Part shown: positions 1 to 8,513 of the stretch, piece by piece | Position numbering within the stretch: position 1 is the stretch's first letter | How the letters are laid out: every line of letters starts with the position of its first letter | Assembly: GCA_029237915.1 (NCBI GenBank) | Contig: JAQWHD010000037.1 | Span: 1 to 64,000, forward strand | DNA from: Thalassotalea sp. | GTDB taxonomy: Bacteria; Pseudomonadota; Gammaproteobacteria; Enterobacterales; Alteromonadaceae | DNA: 64,000 nucleotides | Direction of reading: 5' to 3' | Notes under the pieces: generated by a model | Told to the model about the DNA's origin: nothing | Seen by the model: the letters and a program-made list of their open reading frames with translations, nothing else | Database searches by the model: none | Position numbers and translations under genes: made by a program

Positions 1-130
1 TAGCTGGAAAGGTGTAATCAAAGTCTACTGCTAAAGTGGTTTCTAACATGGTTATGAAGCTCGTTTGGAGTGTATTAATTTATGCGCGCATTATAAAAGA
101 TTAAACGGCAAATTGGAACTAGGGAGATTT

Positions 131-257
131 AGGAACGAGGAACGAGGAACGAGGAACGAGGAACGAGGAACGAGGAACGAGGAACGAGGAACGAGGAACG
201 AGGAACGAGGAACGAGGAACGAGAAACGAGGAACGAGGAACGAGGAACGAGGAACGA
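131..257. repeat. 7-bp minisatellite, about 18 copies of GAGGAAC
   Basis: A 7-bp unit (GAGGAAC) is repeated head to tail about 18 times. One copy carries a single substitution (GAGAAAC near 221-227). The near-perfect identity points to recent slippage expansion. The array lies downstream of the minus-strand tRNA-Lys cluster. An open reading frame runs through it only because the 7-bp unit translates as a 7-residue repeat with no stop; it has no other sign of being a gene. The sequence on either side (1-130 and 258-406) shows no gene I can support. Confidence 0.97.
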
Positions 258-406
258 CTATCAGGATAAGTTGAACCTTTGTGGTGTCAATTTAAATTTT
301 ATTAATTACTGGGGAAACTAAGAATTATATTGTTTGGAGGTATTTTTGATATTTGAAAGTTTTGCTTGGAGTTTTGGAGTTTTTAATTTAAGAAAGAGTT
401 TAGAAG

Positions 407-465
407 TGCTCGGCCGTGCAGGATTTGAACCTTCGACCCAAACTGGTTTAAACGTTAAAAGCCTG
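407..465 (-). pseudogene. Decayed tRNA-Lys (3' half only)
   Basis: On the minus strand this matches the 3' half of the three intact tRNA-Lys copies: the 3' acceptor strand, T arm and variable loop are kept. The anticodon arm is broken by insertions and the D arm and 5' acceptor strand are missing. The CCA end has changed (TGG to TGC on the plus strand). The adjoining sequence TTTAAGAAAGAGTTTAGAAG also precedes the intact copy at 536, so the fragment probably came from a tandem duplication of tRNA plus flank. It should not give a functional tRNA. Confidence 0.85.
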
Positions 466-535
466 ACTTTTTAGCATTTGTTGTTTACTTTATACTTTAT
501 TTGGGAATTTTTTACTTTAAGAAAGAGTTTAGAAG

Positions 536-611
536 TGGTCGGCCGTGAAGGATTTGAACCTTCGACAAATTGGTTAAAAGCCAACTGCTCTACCAGCTGA
601 GCTAACGGCCG
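536..611 (-). tRNA. tRNA-Lys (anticodon TTT), copy nearest the 3' end of the array
   Basis: The minus strand folds as a 76-nt cloverleaf. The acceptor stem CGGCCGT pairs with ACGGCCG, the discriminator base is A and the CCA end is encoded. The anticodon loop CTTTTAA gives anticodon TTT, which reads Lys codons AAA and AAG. It appears identical over its whole length to the copies at 665 and 791. It is the last intact unit of the array, which follows cpoB as the lysine/valine tRNA cluster does in E. coli. Confidence 0.97.
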
Positions 612-664
612 CCATGATTTCTAAATGTTGTTAAGTAAGTGTCGAACCACTTAAAGGGATTAAG

Positions 665-740
665 TGGTCGGCCGTGAAGGATTTGAACCTTCGACAAATT
701 GGTTAAAAGCCAACTGCTCTACCAGCTGAGCTAACGGCCG
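665..740 (-). tRNA. tRNA-Lys (anticodon TTT), middle copy
   Basis: A 76-nt cloverleaf with anticodon TTT and encoded CCA, the same sequence as its two neighbours. It is separated by 53 bp from the downstream copy and by 50 bp from the upstream copy. No promoter or terminator is evident in the spacers, so the three are probably processed from one precursor. Confidence 0.97.
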
Positions 741-790
741 ACATAAATACTTAACAGAAAAATTATAGCTTTCTTTAAAAGAAAAGAAAG

Positions 791-866
791 TGGTCGGCCG
801 TGAAGGATTTGAACCTTCGACAAATTGGTTAAAAGCCAACTGCTCTACCAGCTGAGCTAACGGCCG
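791..866 (-). tRNA. tRNA-Lys (anticodon TTT), promoter-proximal copy
   Basis: A 76-nt cloverleaf with a seven-base-pair acceptor stem, anticodon TTT and encoded CCA. It is the first gene of the minus-strand tRNA-Lys array and lies about 40 nt downstream of the predicted start site of the promoter at 912-939. Confidence 0.97.
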
Positions 867-911
867 CCGTAATTTTTCATTGCGCTGAGTTCCTGCTTCA
901 GTGCGGGGCAT

Positions 912-939
912 ATAATACCCATAAAAAAACTTAGTGCAA
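912..939 (-). promoter_or_regulatory. Predicted promoter of the tRNA-Lys array
   Basis: On the minus strand there is a -35-like TTGCAC, a 16-bp spacer and a -10-like TATTAT (plus-strand 912-917). Next comes the GC-rich stretch ATGCCCCGC where the discriminator would be. GC-rich discriminators are typical of stringently controlled stable-RNA promoters. It lies between the cpoB terminator and the first tRNA, so the tRNAs need not depend on the tol-pal transcript. Confidence 0.55.
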
Positions 940-960
940 CAACAAATTTCGTTTTTTCTT

Positions 961-999
961 AAAAAAAAACTCGTTTGTACAAAAACAAAGCAAACAGAG
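961..999 (-). terminator. Rho-independent terminator after cpoB
   Basis: On the minus strand CTCTGTTTG pairs with CAAACGAG (eight pairs with one bulged base) around a 13-nt loop, followed at once by nine T residues. It lies 38 bp past the cpoB stop codon and closes the tol-pal-cpoB operon. Confidence 0.65.
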
Positions 1000-1037
1000 C
1001 AAGTTACCGTCAATAAATGTAACTATTTGTAGTCAAA

Positions 1038-1787
1038 TTACAAAGTTGATAAACGAGATTTTGCTAATTGTGCTGCCGAAGTGCCAGGATATTCTTTAAT
1101 TAATTTGTTGTAAGTAGACTTAGCTTTGGCATTATTGTTTTGTTTTTGAGCAACCATGCCTAATTTCAGCATTGCGTCACTGCGCTTACTTGAGCTTTCA
1201 AAGTTATTTATCACAATACTAAATTCTTTTTCGGCACCATTTAAATCATTTTTATTAAATAAAAGCTGACCTAACCAGTAATGAGCATTAGCTGAATAAC
1301 TTGAATTTGGGTACTTATTATTAAAAGCAGAGAACTCTGTGATCGCTTGATCGTAGCGTTTTTCTTTTAATACTAAATTTACCGCATGATCATAGGCTTC
1401 GTTTTCGCTCAAATTATTTGAGTAACTGACACTATTAGATGCATTAGAATTTGTATTCGCAGCAGGTGTCGCTGGAACGGCCGCTAAGCGACGATCAATT
1501 TCTTGATACAACTCACGTTGACGTTGCAGAATTTGATTAATGGTATTTGCTTGCTCTTCGGTAACACCGCGAAGCTCGCTGATTTCTGTTTGCAGCTCTT
1601 CGAGCTGTTGTTGCATATCATTTAATGCTCTATTGCGCGTGGCAAGCATTCTCTGTAACGCTTCAACGTCTGGAGAGGTGTAAGCAGATTGTTGGTTTAT
1701 ATCAGAAACAGGGGCAGGTTGAGCTGCTTGTGCACTAAGTGCACAAGCAGTAACCGTTAAACCTAATAATAGATTATACGATTTCAT
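1038..1787 (-). CDS. cpoB: CpoB (YbgF), periplasmic coordinator of cell-wall constriction
   Basis: A 249-residue exported protein that in E. coli links the Tol-Pal machine to PBP1B-driven septal peptidoglycan synthesis. An N-terminal signal peptide ends near the ALSAQA site. A coiled coil (about residues 40-105) matches the trimerising region of the family, and the C-terminal half (about 130-249) holds tetratricopeptide-type repeats such as AYDHAVNLVLKEKRYDQAI and AHYWLGQLLFNKNDLNGAEK. Length is close to the usual 260 residues. It is the last gene of the tol-pal operon, after pal, with a terminator just downstream. The assignment is firm from sequence and position. Confidence 0.95.
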   Translation of the reverse strand: MKSYNLLLGLTVTACALSAQAAQPAPVSDINQQSAYTSPDVEALQRMLATRNRALNDMQQQLEELQTEISELRGVTEEQANTINQILQRQRELYQEIDRRLAAVPATPAANTNSNASNSVSYSNNLSENEAYDHAVNLVLKEKRYDQAITEFSAFNNKYPNSSYSANAHYWLGQLLFNKNDLNGAEKEFSIVINNFESSSKRSDAMLKLGMVAQKQNNNAKAKSTYNKLIKEYPGTSAAQLAKSRLSTL

Positions 1788-1826
1788 TTATTATCCTAAA
1801 ATTTATATCCGAAGATATAAATGCTA

Positions 1827-2375
1827 TTAGTATACTAATACAGCGCGACGGTTTTTAGAGAAGGCTGCTTCAGTACGATCACTAACTGCTGGCTTTTCTT
1901 CACCGTAACTTACTGTTTCGATTTGAGAAGGTAAAACACCTGAGTTTTCTAGGTATTTTTGAACAGCTTGAGCACGACGTTCGCCAAGTGCGATGTTGTA
2001 CTCTGGAGTACCACGTTCATCAGCATGACCTTCAACAACAACACGAGAGTTAGAGTTAGCTACTAAGAATGCTGCATGCATATCTAGTAATTCAGCAACT
2101 GAACTTGGTAATTTAGACGTATCAAAATCGAAGTAGATAGTGTTAGAAGCTTGTAGCTTATCTTGCTCTTCTGCTTGAATTTGCTCTAAACGTGCTTGCT
2201 CTTGAGCAACTGCGGCTTGTGCTGCTGCTTGCTCTGCTGCTGCAGCTTCATCAGCTGCGGCTTGGTTAGCTGCAATTTGCGCTTCTTCATCAGTAGTATC
2301 ATTAGAGCTACATGCTGCTAAAGTCATTAATGGTAGTGCAATTGCAATGCTTTTAACTAGTTTATTTAAACGCAT
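1827..2375 (-). CDS. pal: Pal, peptidoglycan-associated lipoprotein
   Basis: A 182-residue outer-membrane lipoprotein. The lipobox LAAC near residue 21 gives the lipidated cysteine. An Ala/Glu/Gln-rich linker (about 25-75) is followed by an OmpA-like peptidoglycan-binding domain (about 78-182) with the typical [23 protein letters not shown] and LGERRAQAV segments. Pal binds peptidoglycan and TolB and keeps the outer membrane tethered during division. It lies between tolB and cpoB. The Ala-rich linker is longer and more repetitive than that of E. coli Pal but needs no special function. Confidence 0.97.
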   Translation of the reverse strand: MRLNKLVKSIAIALPLMTLAACSSNDTTDEEAQIAANQAAADEAAAAEQAAAQAAVAQEQARLEQIQAEEQDKLQASNTIYFDFDTSKLPSSVAELLDMHAAFLVANSNSRVVVEGHADERGTPEYNIALGERRAQAVQKYLENSGVLPSQIETVSYGEEKPAVSDRTEAAFSKNRRAVLVY

Positions 2376-2451
2376 TAGTTTTCCTTATTTTTAGTGAATT
2401 TTAAAATTGCTAAATTTTAGTTATTGTTATAATTATTTTTATAATTATTGT

Positions 2452-3807
2452 TTATAAAAATGGTGACCAAGCTGGTGCTTTAACCTGTCCGTTTTTAGCG
2501 GGCAATCGAGCTTTAAAGCGTCCATCTACTGATACCAAACCTAACACCTGACGATTATTATGTAAGGTGCTATAAATTATCATGCCACCATTAGGGGCAA
2601 TACTTGGTGATTCGTCTAATCGAGTTTTGGTTAAAACCTGCATCGAGTTATTTGAACCTAATCCTTGCTTCGCAAGATGGTATTGTCCTTGTGTACGATT
2701 AACCATTACTAGTTGACTTCCATCTGGGGTAATTGAACCACCAAGGTTCATTTCACCATCAAATGTTAAGCGAGCCACTTTACCATTGGTTAAATTTACG
2801 CGATATAACTGAGGTTTTCCACCCCGTTCTGATGTTATTACTAAAGATTTTCCATCTGGCATCCAATTTGGCTCGGTATCGATGGCTCTGTGACGTGTTA
2901 CACGGCGCAATTTTTTAGTAGCAATATTCATTACATAAACTTCTGGATTGCCATCTTTTGATAACACCATAGCCATTTCTTTACCATTTGGCGACCAGCG
3001 CGGCGCACCATTAATACCTTTAAATGTACTTAGCACTTCTCGTTTAGCAGTGTAAATATCTTGGATGTATATTTGTGCTTGGCGCTTTTCAAATGTTACG
3101 TACGCTAACTTGGTACCATCAGGTGACCACGTTGGCGACATTAACGGCTCTGGCGAGCTTAATAATACTTGCTCATTATAACCATCATAATCGGCAATCA
3201 CTAATTGGTATTTATTTACGCCACTGTCACGAACAATCACATAAGCAATTTTAGTTAAGAAAGCGCCGCGTGTACCGGTAAGCTTTTCAAAAACACTATC
3301 AGAGATTTGATGAGCTTTAGGTCGAAAAAGTTTCGAAGGGATGTACTGGTTCGGTTTAGAGTTTATTAATATATGATCGTTACTCTTTACTAATTGACCA
3401 TTTTGTAAAGAACGCCCTGCTCCGCCGGTCATTTGGCCGCGAATAACATCAACTAATTGAAATGAAACTAAGAAATTATTAGGTGATACTTCTTTAATGT
3501 TACCCATAACAACTGCTTCAACGCCTATATCAGTCCAAGCTTGGTAATCAATTTCAGCGATAGACTTTGGTTGTTGTGGCATTTTTAATGAGCTGATCGG
3601 ATTAAATTTACCGCTACGCAGTAAATCATCGCTGATCACCTTGGCAATATTTTCCGGTAATTGCGACGTACCTTCATAACTAAAAGGTAAAACAGCTATT
3701 GGGCGTGCGGTATTTACACCACCGGTGATAACAAGCTCTAATTCAGCATGAGCATTAGATACTGTTAAACAAAGTATAGCGAGAGAGGTTAAAATCTTTT
3801 TAAACAT
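2452..3807 (-). CDS. tolB: TolB, periplasmic beta-propeller of the Tol-Pal system
   Basis: A 451-residue periplasmic protein with a cleavable signal peptide (residues 1-21, ending NAHA). It has an N-terminal alpha/beta domain (about 25-165) and a six-bladed beta-propeller (about 190-450) with repeated blade motifs such as [31 protein letters not shown] and [13 protein letters not shown]. TolB binds Pal and is released by force from TolA. Length fits the family (about 430). It sits 20 bp downstream of tolA and upstream of pal. Confidence 0.97.
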   Translation of the reverse strand: MFKKILTSLAILCLTVSNAHAELELVITGGVNTARPIAVLPFSYEGTSQLPENIAKVISDDLLRSGKFNPISSLKMPQQPKSIAEIDYQAWTDIGVEAVVMGNIKEVSPNNFLVSFQLVDVIRGQMTGGAGRSLQNGQLVKSNDHILINSKPNQYIPSKLFRPKAHQISDSVFEKLTGTRGAFLTKIAYVIVRDSGVNKYQLVIADYDGYNEQVLLSSPEPLMSPTWSPDGTKLAYVTFEKRQAQIYIQDIYTAKREVLSTFKGINGAPRWSPNGKEMAMVLSKDGNPEVYVMNIATKKLRRVTRHRAIDTEPNWMPDGKSLVITSERGGKPQLYRVNLTNGKVARLTFDGEMNLGGSITPDGSQLVMVNRTQGQYHLAKQGLGSNNSMQVLTKTRLDESPSIAPNGGMIIYSTLHNNRQVLGLVSVDGRFKARLPAKNGQVKAPAWSPFL

Positions 3808-3827
3808 AATACGAGTTCATATTCCAA

Positions 3828-4865
3828 TTAGTTAAATTCTGGAGCAATAGTTAATTTTAAATTTTTCATTTCATTAAAAACAGCCGGGTCACTAGATACC
3901 GGTAATTTTTGTAATTTATAGATGGTTTTAACCGCAGCGTCACAAACGACTCTATCACCTTTATCTGGCGTGGCGCTAACCACAAAACCGTCAGATGCTA
4001 GAGATACTTTTACAATGCACGATTTGCCTTTCATGGTACTTTCATCGCTAATTAAATTATTATTAATTTTACTAACAATTAAAGCCCCATACTTATCAAC
4101 TTCACTCATTACCTGCTGACTACGAGCATTTTGACGTGCGGCCATTTCTTCTTGCATTTGTTGCTCTAACATACGTTCTTGTTCAGCGCGTTCCGCCGCT
4201 TCTTTTTTGCGTTTATCATCAGCAAGTTTTTTCTTACGACGATCGTCAGCTGCTTTCTTCTCATCGGCTAATTTTTTCTTGCGGCGATCATCGGCAGCTT
4301 TTGCAGCAGCCTTCTCTTCTTTTATGCGTTTTGCTTTGGCGCTCGCCGCTGCTTGTTCAGATTTTTTACGCTCGGCTTCTTTTTGCTTACGTTTTTTCTC
4401 TGCGCTAGCAGCTTTAGCTTTCGAGACTTTAGCCGCGTCGTCGGCTTTTTTCTTTTCTCTTTCTTTTATTTTGCGATCGTTTTCAAGCTTCTTAATTCGG
4501 TTTGCTTCTTGCTGACGTTTCTTTTTAGCATCTGCAGCTCGCTTTTCTAAGTCTTTAATGCGCTTGTCTTCTCGAGCTTGAGTAGCCGCTTTTTCTTTTC
4601 TTATCTTATCAACTTGTTGCTTTAATTTACTTTCATCGATAACAACCGCGTCAATAACTTGCATTTGCTTTTTCGGCATGGGCTTTGGCTTAGTTTCGCT
4701 ATCTGAATTTAGCGATAACAATATTGCTAACATTAAATGCAAAATTACCGCTGCAGCAATCGCTATATAAAGCGTTTGTTTTGGCGTTTTGCCATCAGGC
4801 AAATAAGTAAACACCGACATACATTTATCGACGATATCAGCAATAAATTTTTTCAATACCAACAT
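3828..4865 (-). CDS. tolA: TolA, envelope-spanning force transducer
   Basis: A 345-residue inner-membrane protein. One transmembrane segment (about residues 30-52) is followed by a long Lys/Ala/Glu/Arg-rich helical domain II (about 70-245), which contains a direct duplication of the KKAADDRRKKKLAD segment. The globular C-terminal domain III (about 250-345) has paired cysteines (Cys in KSCIVKV and VVCDAAV) as in other TolA proteins. TolA couples the TolQR proton motor to TolB/Pal. The low-complexity helical region is normal for the family. The gene starts 5 bp after tolR. Confidence 0.95.
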   Translation of the reverse strand: MLVLKKFIADIVDKCMSVFTYLPDGKTPKQTLYIAIAAAVILHLMLAILLSLNSDSETKPKPMPKKQMQVIDAVVIDESKLKQQVDKIRKEKAATQAREDKRIKDLEKRAADAKKKRQQEANRIKKLENDRKIKEREKKKADDAAKVSKAKAASAEKKRKQKEAERKKSEQAAASAKAKRIKEEKAAAKAADDRRKKKLADEKKAADDRRKKKLADDKRKKEAAERAEQERMLEQQMQEEMAARQNARSQQVMSEVDKYGALIVSKINNNLISDESTMKGKSCIVKVSLASDGFVVSATPDKGDRVVCDAAVKTIYKLQKLPVSSDPAVFNEMKNLKLTIAPEFN

Positions 4866-4870
4866 CTACT

Positions 4871-5293
4871 TTAACTCTCTGTAGAGTCGGTCATAAGACC
4901 AACTGAAGGGACGCCAGCATTTTGTAGCAGCACCATTAATTGAATAATAGAGTTATAAGAAACATTACCATCACCATTAACAACCACAGGTGTATCAGGA
5001 TCTACGGTTAATCTAGCTCTTACTAACGTGGCTAATTCATCTGGCTCTAACGCATCACTTTTACTATCGCCTACATTTAAGTAGTACTTACCGTCAATAT
5101 CGACACTAGCAATTAAAGGCGGTTTAGTATCTTGGTCTAGAGCTTGTGCTTCAGCTTTAGGTAAATCAACTTTAACCCCCTGCGTCACTAAAGGTGCAGT
5201 TACCATAAAGATAATAAGTAGCACCAACATAACATCTATGTAAGGAACTACATTAATTTCTGCCACTCGTTTGCGCTTAACTCTAACGTACAT
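4871..5293 (-). CDS. tolR: TolR, ExbD-family motor component
   Basis: A 140-residue protein with a short cytoplasmic N terminus, one transmembrane helix (about 17-37) and a periplasmic domain. The helix region NVVPYIDVMLVLLIIFM carries the aspartate that works in proton translocation by ExbD/TolR proteins. It forms the ion-driven motor with TolQ. The genes tolQ and tolR are separated by only 7 bp, so they are probably translated from one message. Confidence 0.97.
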   Translation of the reverse strand: MYVRVKRKRVAEINVVPYIDVMLVLLIIFMVTAPLVTQGVKVDLPKAEAQALDQDTKPPLIASVDIDGKYYLNVGDSKSDALEPDELATLVRARLTVDPDTPVVVNGDGNVSYNSIIQLMVLLQNAGVPSVGLMTDSTES

Positions 5294-5300
5294 GATAAAC

Positions 5301-5993
5301 CTACTGAGCTTGTTGTTTGTTTAAGGCAATTGATTGACGTTGTAAAATACTTGAGAACTCTTCCATAAAGTTGCCGTAACCGTTTTCAAGTTTTTCAACA
5401 CTGTGCGAGAATCGGTTAAATGCCATTACCGCAGGGATCGCAGCAAATAAGCCCATCGCTGTTGCAATTAACGCTTCCGCAATACCAGGAGCTACCATCG
5501 CCAGTGTTGCTTGTTGAACCGCGCCAAGAGCAATGAAGGAATTCATGATCCCCCAAACTGTGCCGAACAAACCAATATAAGGGCTTATAGAGCCAACAGT
5601 TGCTAAGAAAGATAAATGGGTTTCTAACTTATCGACTTCACGAGAAAGAGCCACGCGCATGGCACGATGTGTTCCGTCCATTACAGCTTGTGGTGATGCA
5701 TCCTGAGTTTTACGTAAACGGGCAAATTCTTTAAAGCCAGCAACAAATAAACTTTCAATGCCTTCGGCTTCGCCTTTCGCTGAAATGTCTTTATATAAAC
5801 GACTTAAATCAGCGCCTGACCAAAATTTATCTTCAAAATTCATCGATTGCAGTTGTGCTTTACTTATGGCTTTACTGCGTTGAATGATCATAGTCCATGA
5901 GGCTATCGAAAAACCTAATAAACAAAGCATTACAGACTTTACAAGTAAACTTGCTTGTAAAAACAAGTCAAAAAATGAGATTTCAGCGTGCAC
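5301..5993 (-). CDS. tolQ: TolQ, ExbB/MotA-family motor component
   Basis: A 230-residue inner-membrane protein with three membrane segments (about 15-37, 135-160 and 168-195). It contains the conserved family regions [18 protein letters not shown] and [19 protein letters not shown] that line the ion channel. TolQ forms the pentamer around the TolR dimer that energises TolA. Its start overlaps the end of ybgC by 11 bp, which suggests translational coupling. Confidence 0.97.
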   Translation of the reverse strand: MHAEISFFDLFLQASLLVKSVMLCLLGFSIASWTMIIQRSKAISKAQLQSMNFEDKFWSGADLSRLYKDISAKGEAEGIESLFVAGFKEFARLRKTQDASPQAVMDGTHRAMRVALSREVDKLETHLSFLATVGSISPYIGLFGTVWGIMNSFIALGAVQQATLAMVAPGIAEALIATAMGLFAAIPAVMAFNRFSHSVEKLENGYGNFMEEFSSILQRQSIALNKQQAQ

Positions 5994-6399
5994 TAGTTAA
6001 AGCTCCTAAAATGTTTTCGGGTATAGCGCATGGTTTGGCTAATTCAAGATTAACACTAGCGACAAGCACTGATACTTCACATAAAAGTTGTGAATGTTGA
6101 TTGAAAATTTGTTGATTGAAAACGAGACTTGCTCTTTTCGTTTTTGTTATTGATGAATGGATTGTTAATAAATCATCTAACTTTGCAGATGCCTTATTAT
6201 CCATTTCAACTTTTCTGACCACAAAACCAAAGTTTTGTTCCAAAAATAAAGATTGGTTTATACCTAAACTACGTAACCACTCAGTACGGGCACGTTCGGC
6301 AAATTTTAAATAATTGGCATAATAAACAATACCACCGGCATCGGTGTCTTCGTAAAAAACGCGAACTTGATATTGGAAGGTTTTATTATTATCTGTCAT
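5983..6399 (-). CDS. ybgC: YbgC-type acyl-CoA thioesterase (tol-pal associated)
   Basis: A 138-residue hot-dog-fold thioesterase. The motif [18 protein letters not shown] near the N terminus contains the catalytic Asp of the YbgC/4-hydroxybenzoyl-CoA thioesterase family. In E. coli the protein hydrolyses acyl-CoAs and interacts with phospholipid-synthesis enzymes; its link to Tol-Pal is mostly genomic. It is the first gene of this operon, so the operon promoter should lie upstream of 6399 on the minus strand; I could not pick one confidently. Confidence 0.95.
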   Translation of the reverse strand: MTDNNKTFQYQVRVFYEDTDAGGIVYYANYLKFAERARTEWLRSLGINQSLFLEQNFGFVVRKVEMDNKASAKLDDLLTIHSSITKTKRASLVFNQQIFNQHSQLLCEVSVLVASVNLELAKPCAIPENILGALTSAR

Positions 6400-6695
6400 G
6401 CAGCTAGTATATTAAATTATTATCGCTTTATAGTACGCGATTTAAGGTATTACACTCAAGCAATAGAAAGCTTTAATGGCTACTTTTTTTGTTATTTTTT
6501 AATACCTGGGTTACTAAGTCGAAACATATAACTATTATTTTACATTTTAAGATTATTTTTATTAAGCCAAACAATCAAACATCAATAAATAAAAAACCTA
6601 TAAAACTGTGCTACAACGCTACCGTATCAGCATAAGATTAAAAGCCGACACATGAATACATTAGTTTTTCTAATGGATAAATGAAAATTAATTAG

Positions 6696-6719
6696 TTTGT
6701 TAAGTTAAAGTTTAACAAA
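6696..6719. promoter_or_regulatory. Perfect 8-8-8 inverted repeat inside a promoter
   Basis: TTTGTTAA (6696-6703) and its exact reverse complement TTAACAAA (6712-6719) are separated by 8 bp. The repeat covers the -35 element and the spacer of the promoter at 6697-6725. This is the layout expected for an operator bound by a dimeric regulator. The regulator is unknown. Confidence 0.5.
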
Positions 6720-6725
6720 TACAAT
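6697..6725 (+). promoter_or_regulatory. Predicted sigma-70 promoter of an intergenic RNA
   Basis: TTGTTA (6697-6702), a 17-bp spacer and TACAAT (6720-6725) make a good sigma-70 match on the plus strand. The predicted start is near 6732. No reading frame begins between here and the terminator at 6806-6833, which suggests a non-coding product. Confidence 0.6.
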
Positions 6726-6731
6726 AGCGCC

Positions 6732-6833
6732 ATCTTTTGAACATCTCATGTTTTCACAAATGTTCCTGGATTTATTTAACTTCCTATACTCAACATATTT
6801 GTTGTGCCCGCTATCTTTAGCGGGCTTTTTTTT
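6732..6833 (+). ncRNA. Candidate small RNA of about 100 nt
   Basis: A strong promoter and a strong Rho-independent terminator bracket about 100 nt with no credible reading frame. Three stem-loops are visible: GAACAT/ATGTTC (6739-6765), CAACA/TGTTG (6791-6804) and the terminator. The segment between the first two stems is single-stranded and U/A-rich, as in Hfq-dependent sRNAs. I do not recognise it as any named sRNA. It lies between divergent ybgC and xdhC. An alternative is a short attenuated leader of xdhC, but the terminator is complete and xdhC starts 100 bp further on. Confidence 0.55.
6806..6833 (+). terminator. Strong Rho-independent terminator
   Basis: The 8-bp stem GCCCGCTA/TAGCGGGC with loop TCTT is followed by eight T residues. 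No plus-strand gene lies upstream within this intergenic region, so the terminated transcript must be the candidate small RNA. Confidence 0.9.
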
Positions 6834-6934
6834 ATCTAAAAAACTAAGTAATGTCTAAAATTAATAAATTACTTTTGCCTAAACAACTCATAACCAGTAA
6901 ATTATTAACCATCTAAAATAAAAATAATGATGTT

Positions 6935-7918
6935 ATGCAGTTAACCGATCTAGAAGTAATCAAACAAGCACAACAATGGCTTAATAACGGAAAAGACATT
7001 TGGCTTTGCACTGTATTGAAAACATATGGTTCAGCACCTCGACCTATCGGCTCAATATTTGCCACTGATGGCATTAAGCGCTCAGGTTCAATTTCTGGTG
7101 GCTGTCTTGAAGATGCTTTTATTGAACTTATAAATAAACAGCACTTTACTCAATCGGCTGAGATATTTTCTTATGGCGATCACGCCAGCGAACAAGATAT
7201 TGTCAAAGAGTTGCCTTGTGGGGGAACAATCACATTGCTGGTTGAGTATATACCTGCAACATCTGATCATTTAGCGCACATAAATGAGTGGCTGTTAATT
7301 GCAAATAAACAACAACCTTTTAATCGTAAAGTTCATTTATCTAACGCCAATAAAAGCGTCAACCTCAATGTCGATGATTCATCTTCACAAATTTCACAAA
7401 CGAGTGAATTTATTACTATGACGTATGCGCAAGTTTGGTCAATATTAATCTTAGGCATTGGGCAGGTTTCTCAACATGTTGCTCACCTAGCATTAATGGC
7501 TGGCTTTGACGTAAAAGTATGTGATATGCGCAAGGAGTTAGCCCCTACTTGGAATTTTGCTGCGCAGCACAATGGCGTCGATATAACTTGGCAATCGCCA
7601 GATTTATTTGTTGAACAACATGCCACAAAAAGAAGCGCCGTTTTAGCATTAGCTCACGATCCAAAAATAGATGATGTGGCGCTAATGAGTGTATTTGATA
7701 CGCAGGCTTTTTATATCGGCGCTATGGGTTCAAAGCGCACGACCAAGAACCGACTTGAGCGATTAACAAGGATATGCGGTTTAACACCAACTCAACTTAA
7801 GCGGTTGCATGCACCTATAGGCTTACACATTGGCAGTAAAACGCCGATGGAAATAGCCATCTCAATAATGGCCGACGTGATCAGAGTTAAAAACAACGTA
7901 AATAAACAAGAAGTGTAA
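6935..7918 (+). CDS. XdhC-family molybdenum-cofactor maturation protein
   Basis: A 327-residue XdhC/CoxI-family protein. Family members bind molybdenum cofactor, help sulfurate it and deliver it to xanthine dehydrogenase-type enzymes. The N-terminal domain (about 10-110) has the typical ISGGCLEDAFIE and LPCGGTITLLVE segments. The C-terminal part (about 160-320) is a Rossmann-like domain beginning ILILGIGQVSQHVAHLA and ending with the conserved IGLHIGSKTPMEIAISIMA. It is followed 9 bp later by a MocA-like cytidylyltransferase, the expected partner. No molybdoenzyme subunit gene lies in this window. The ribosome-binding site is weak. Confidence 0.85.
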   Translation: MQLTDLEVIKQAQQWLNNGKDIWLCTVLKTYGSAPRPIGSIFATDGIKRSGSISGGCLEDAFIELINKQHFTQSAEIFSYGDHASEQDIVKELPCGGTITLLVEYIPATSDHLAHINEWLLIANKQQPFNRKVHLSNANKSVNLNVDDSSSQISQTSEFITMTYAQVWSILILGIGQVSQHVAHLALMAGFDVKVCDMRKELAPTWNFAAQHNGVDITWQSPDLFVEQHATKRSAVLALAHDPKIDDVALMSVFDTQAFYIGAMGSKRTTKNRLERLTRICGLTPTQLKRLHAPIGLHIGSKTPMEIAISIMADVIRVKNNVNKQEV

Positions 7919-7927
7919 TTGCTATAA

Positions 7928-8509
7928 ATGATGAAATCTGATGTTGCAGTTGTACTCGCTGCGGGTTACTCAACAAGATACGGCAGCGATAAACGTTTGT
8001 CTGGCAAGGAAGTACCGCTTGTTGTGCAAAGCGTAACAACAATATGTGAACATTATTGTGATGTTATTCTTGTGCATAGACATGATGAAAACTTACAATT
8101 TTTTGAATGCTTAAAACACTTAGATATAGATTTAATTCCAGCCCAAGGAAATTCTATAGGACTGAGCTCATCAATAGCGTCTGTAGCAAAATATATTTTA
8201 AATAATAGCGCCTACAAAGATGCGTCAACATTAAGTATCTTTTTAGCAGATATGCCTTATTTACAAAACTCTACCATAGAAGGGTTATTAGCAGCTGCTG
8301 AGCGGGATAACATAGTAAGGCCTTGTTACCGTGGGCAACAAGGGCATCCTGTGATATTTGGTAAGTGTTTCCTTGAACAGCTTAGCTTACTTGAAGGCGA
8401 TCAAGGAGCTAAGCAAGTATTACAAAGCAATCAGAAAAAACTTACCTTTATCGATGTAAACGATGCAGGTTGTATCAAAGACATAGACAGGCCTAAAGAT
8501 TGGCCATAA
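7928..8509 (+). CDS. MocA-like molybdopterin cytidylyltransferase (MobA-like NTP transferase)
   Basis: A 193-residue nucleotidyltransferase. The N-terminal signature VVLAAGYSTRYGSDKRL is the nucleotide-binding loop of the MobA/MocA family, and FLADMPYL holds the metal-binding Asp. MocA enzymes transfer CMP from CTP to molybdopterin for xanthine dehydrogenase and aldehyde oxidase types of enzyme. Pairing with xdhC favours MocA over MobA (the GMP-specific enzyme). Exact nucleotide specificity cannot be read from the sequence. It is convergent with the next gene, 4 bp away. Confidence 0.8.
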   Translation: MMKSDVAVVLAAGYSTRYGSDKRLSGKEVPLVVQSVTTICEHYCDVILVHRHDENLQFFECLKHLDIDLIPAQGNSIGLSSSIASVAKYILNNSAYKDASTLSIFLADMPYLQNSTIEGLLAAAERDNIVRPCYRGQQGHPVIFGKCFLEQLSLLEGDQGAKQVLQSNQKKLTFIDVNDAGCIKDIDRPKDWP

Positions 8510-8513
8510 TAGC

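Noticed and set aside
65-274. A 69-residue reading frame across the 7-bp repeat
   Set aside because: The translation is a simple repeat of the minisatellite with no other coding evidence.
660-1013. A 117-residue minus-strand frame over two tRNA-Lys genes
   Set aside because: It contains the same peptide twice because it reads through two identical tRNAs; the tRNAs explain the sequence.
4136-4550. Plus-strand frames opposite tolA
   Set aside because: They are antisense shadows of the low-complexity Lys/Ala codons of tolA.
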